Shown in pieces: positions 5,230-5,623 of a stretch of DNA of 5,623 bases. Within the stretch, counting starts at the first letter, position 1. Each line of letters opens with the position of its first letter. The position numbers were made by a program, and so were the translations under genes. The DNA is from JBLNBQ01 sp050260095 (lineage in GTDB: Bacteria; Bacillota; UBA5301; DYFA01), in NCBI GenBank assembly GCA_050260095.1, contig JBLNBQ010000161.1, positions 1 through 5,623 of the forward strand. The letters run 5' to 3'. The notes under the pieces are model-generated. The model saw only the letters and a program-made list of their open reading frames with translations. It made no database searches and was not told where the DNA came from.

Positions 5230-5623
5230 GTGCTTGCTCCCTTCGTGTCAAAGTAGTGGGGACCACGCACGTTGGCGTGGGAGACGGGGGGCAGCGCTGG
5301 CCGCGGTTCAAGGGGGATGCGATCCAGTCCATGGTCAAGGATGGATTGGAAACGCCGGTAGGAGCGAAGGCCCGACCGGAGCGCCCTTTGGGCTGCGGCC
5401 TCCATACGTTTTTTGGGGTAACGCTTGGCTAAACGGAGGATGCCTAGGCAGGCCCGGTGGCCCTGTTCAGGATGGGGACGGTCCGCCAGGACCGCCTCGA
5501 CGAAGCTGGCCGTGGCGGGTCCAATCAGCCGGGCCTCTTCGATGAGCCGGGAAGGTGTGCGGTTCAGGTACTTCTGGTGTGCCTTGGGCATATGGGCGAA
5601 CTCGGTGGCGTAGTATCCCCGGC
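5223..5623 (-). CDS. istA: IS21-family transposase IstA, C-terminal part (5' end beyond window)
   Basis: IstA is the DDE-type integrase/transposase of IS21 elements. Only the last 132 codons or so are in view. The frame stays open from the window edge through RGYYATEFAH and MPKAHQKYL, so the ATG at 5591 is internal and not the start. Typical IstA C-terminal signatures are present: MPKAHQKYL, TPSRLI, IGPATASFVEAVL, RPHPEQGHRACLGILRLAKRY, and the ending HANVRGPHYFDTKG before TAA at 5225-5223. The catalytic DDE residues and the N-terminal helix-turn-helix would lie upstream, outside the window. The gene overlaps istB by 7 bases. Confidence 0.93.
   Translation of the reverse strand, partial: RGYYATEFAHMPKAHQKYLNRTPSRLIEEARLIGPATASFVEAVLADRPHPEQGHRACLGILRLAKRYPKKRMEAAAQRALRSGLRSYRRFQSILDHGLDRIPLEPRPALPPVSHANVRGPHYFDTKGASTC

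Larger units (their letters stand above)
4328..5623 (-). mobile_element. IS21-family insertion sequence, partial (istA 5' end lies outside the window)
   Basis: The region holds the two-gene order diagnostic of IS21 elements: istA followed by an overlapping istB on the same strand, then a non-coding right end with spaced direct repeats. The right tip is inferred at TGT 4328-4330, followed by ACAGAGAAGCGCC, because IS21-family ends usually begin with TG and the repeats stop short of this point. The left tip and any target duplication are out of view, so the boundary is not proven. Both visible genes are free of internal stops, so the copy may be intact. Confidence 0.8.

Noticed and set aside
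5048..5545. A 165-codon open frame on the + strand
   Set aside because: It lies antisense to istB and istA, both of which show clear family motifs.
5223..5591. A complete 122-residue gene starting at ATG 5591
   Set aside because: The frame stays open to the window edge with IstA-like residues (RGYYATEFAH) before this Met, so it is an internal methionine of a longer istA.

Overview
The window is GC-rich (roughly 60 % G+C by eye) bacterial DNA. A chemotaxis module lies on the left, two damaged genes are in the middle and an insertion sequence is on the right. A CheW and transmembrane chemoreceptor pair, an HD-GYP (cyclic-di-GMP phosphodiesterase type) remnant, a B12-binding-type radical SAM protein and an IS21-family element point to a motile, environmentally responsive bacterium. 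Nothing here fixes the phylum; a deltaproteobacterial, NC10, Nitrospirota or similar lineage is only a guess.

Left (1-2350, + strand): a short hairpin and a strong Shine-Dalgarno-like sequence precede a CheW-type adaptor gene. Its stop is 27 bases before the GTG start of a 571-residue methyl-accepting chemotaxis protein, so the two are very likely cotranscribed. The receptor would sense a ligand through its extracytoplasmic helical bundle. CheW would then couple the receptor to a CheA kinase encoded elsewhere. A 13-bp perfect stem-loop right after the receptor stop looks like the end of the transcription unit.

Middle (2384-4238): an HD-GYP domain reads well on the + strand, but its N-terminal helix, including the first metal-ligand His, is cut off by an in-frame TAA at 2471. 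A second TAA lies at 2396. It is probably a pseudogene. Converging on it from the - strand is a radical SAM gene with an intact CxxxCxxC core. The front of its B12-binding domain is missing and replaced by about 40 codons that cross a GC-rich hairpin and IS-end-like sequence. This looks like a rearrangement scar.

Right (about 4328-5623, - strand): the 3' part of an IS21-family element, with a complete istB, the C-terminal part of istA running off the window edge, and a non-coding right end. That end carries three direct repeats spaced 23-24 bases, typical of transposase-binding sites in this family. Between the IS21 end and the radical SAM gene is about 90 bases with a nested stem-loop of unknown origin.

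I find no clear sign of a new multi-gene system. The most informative signals are the nonsense-interrupted HD-GYP gene and the chimeric 5' end of the radical SAM gene, both next to mobile DNA.
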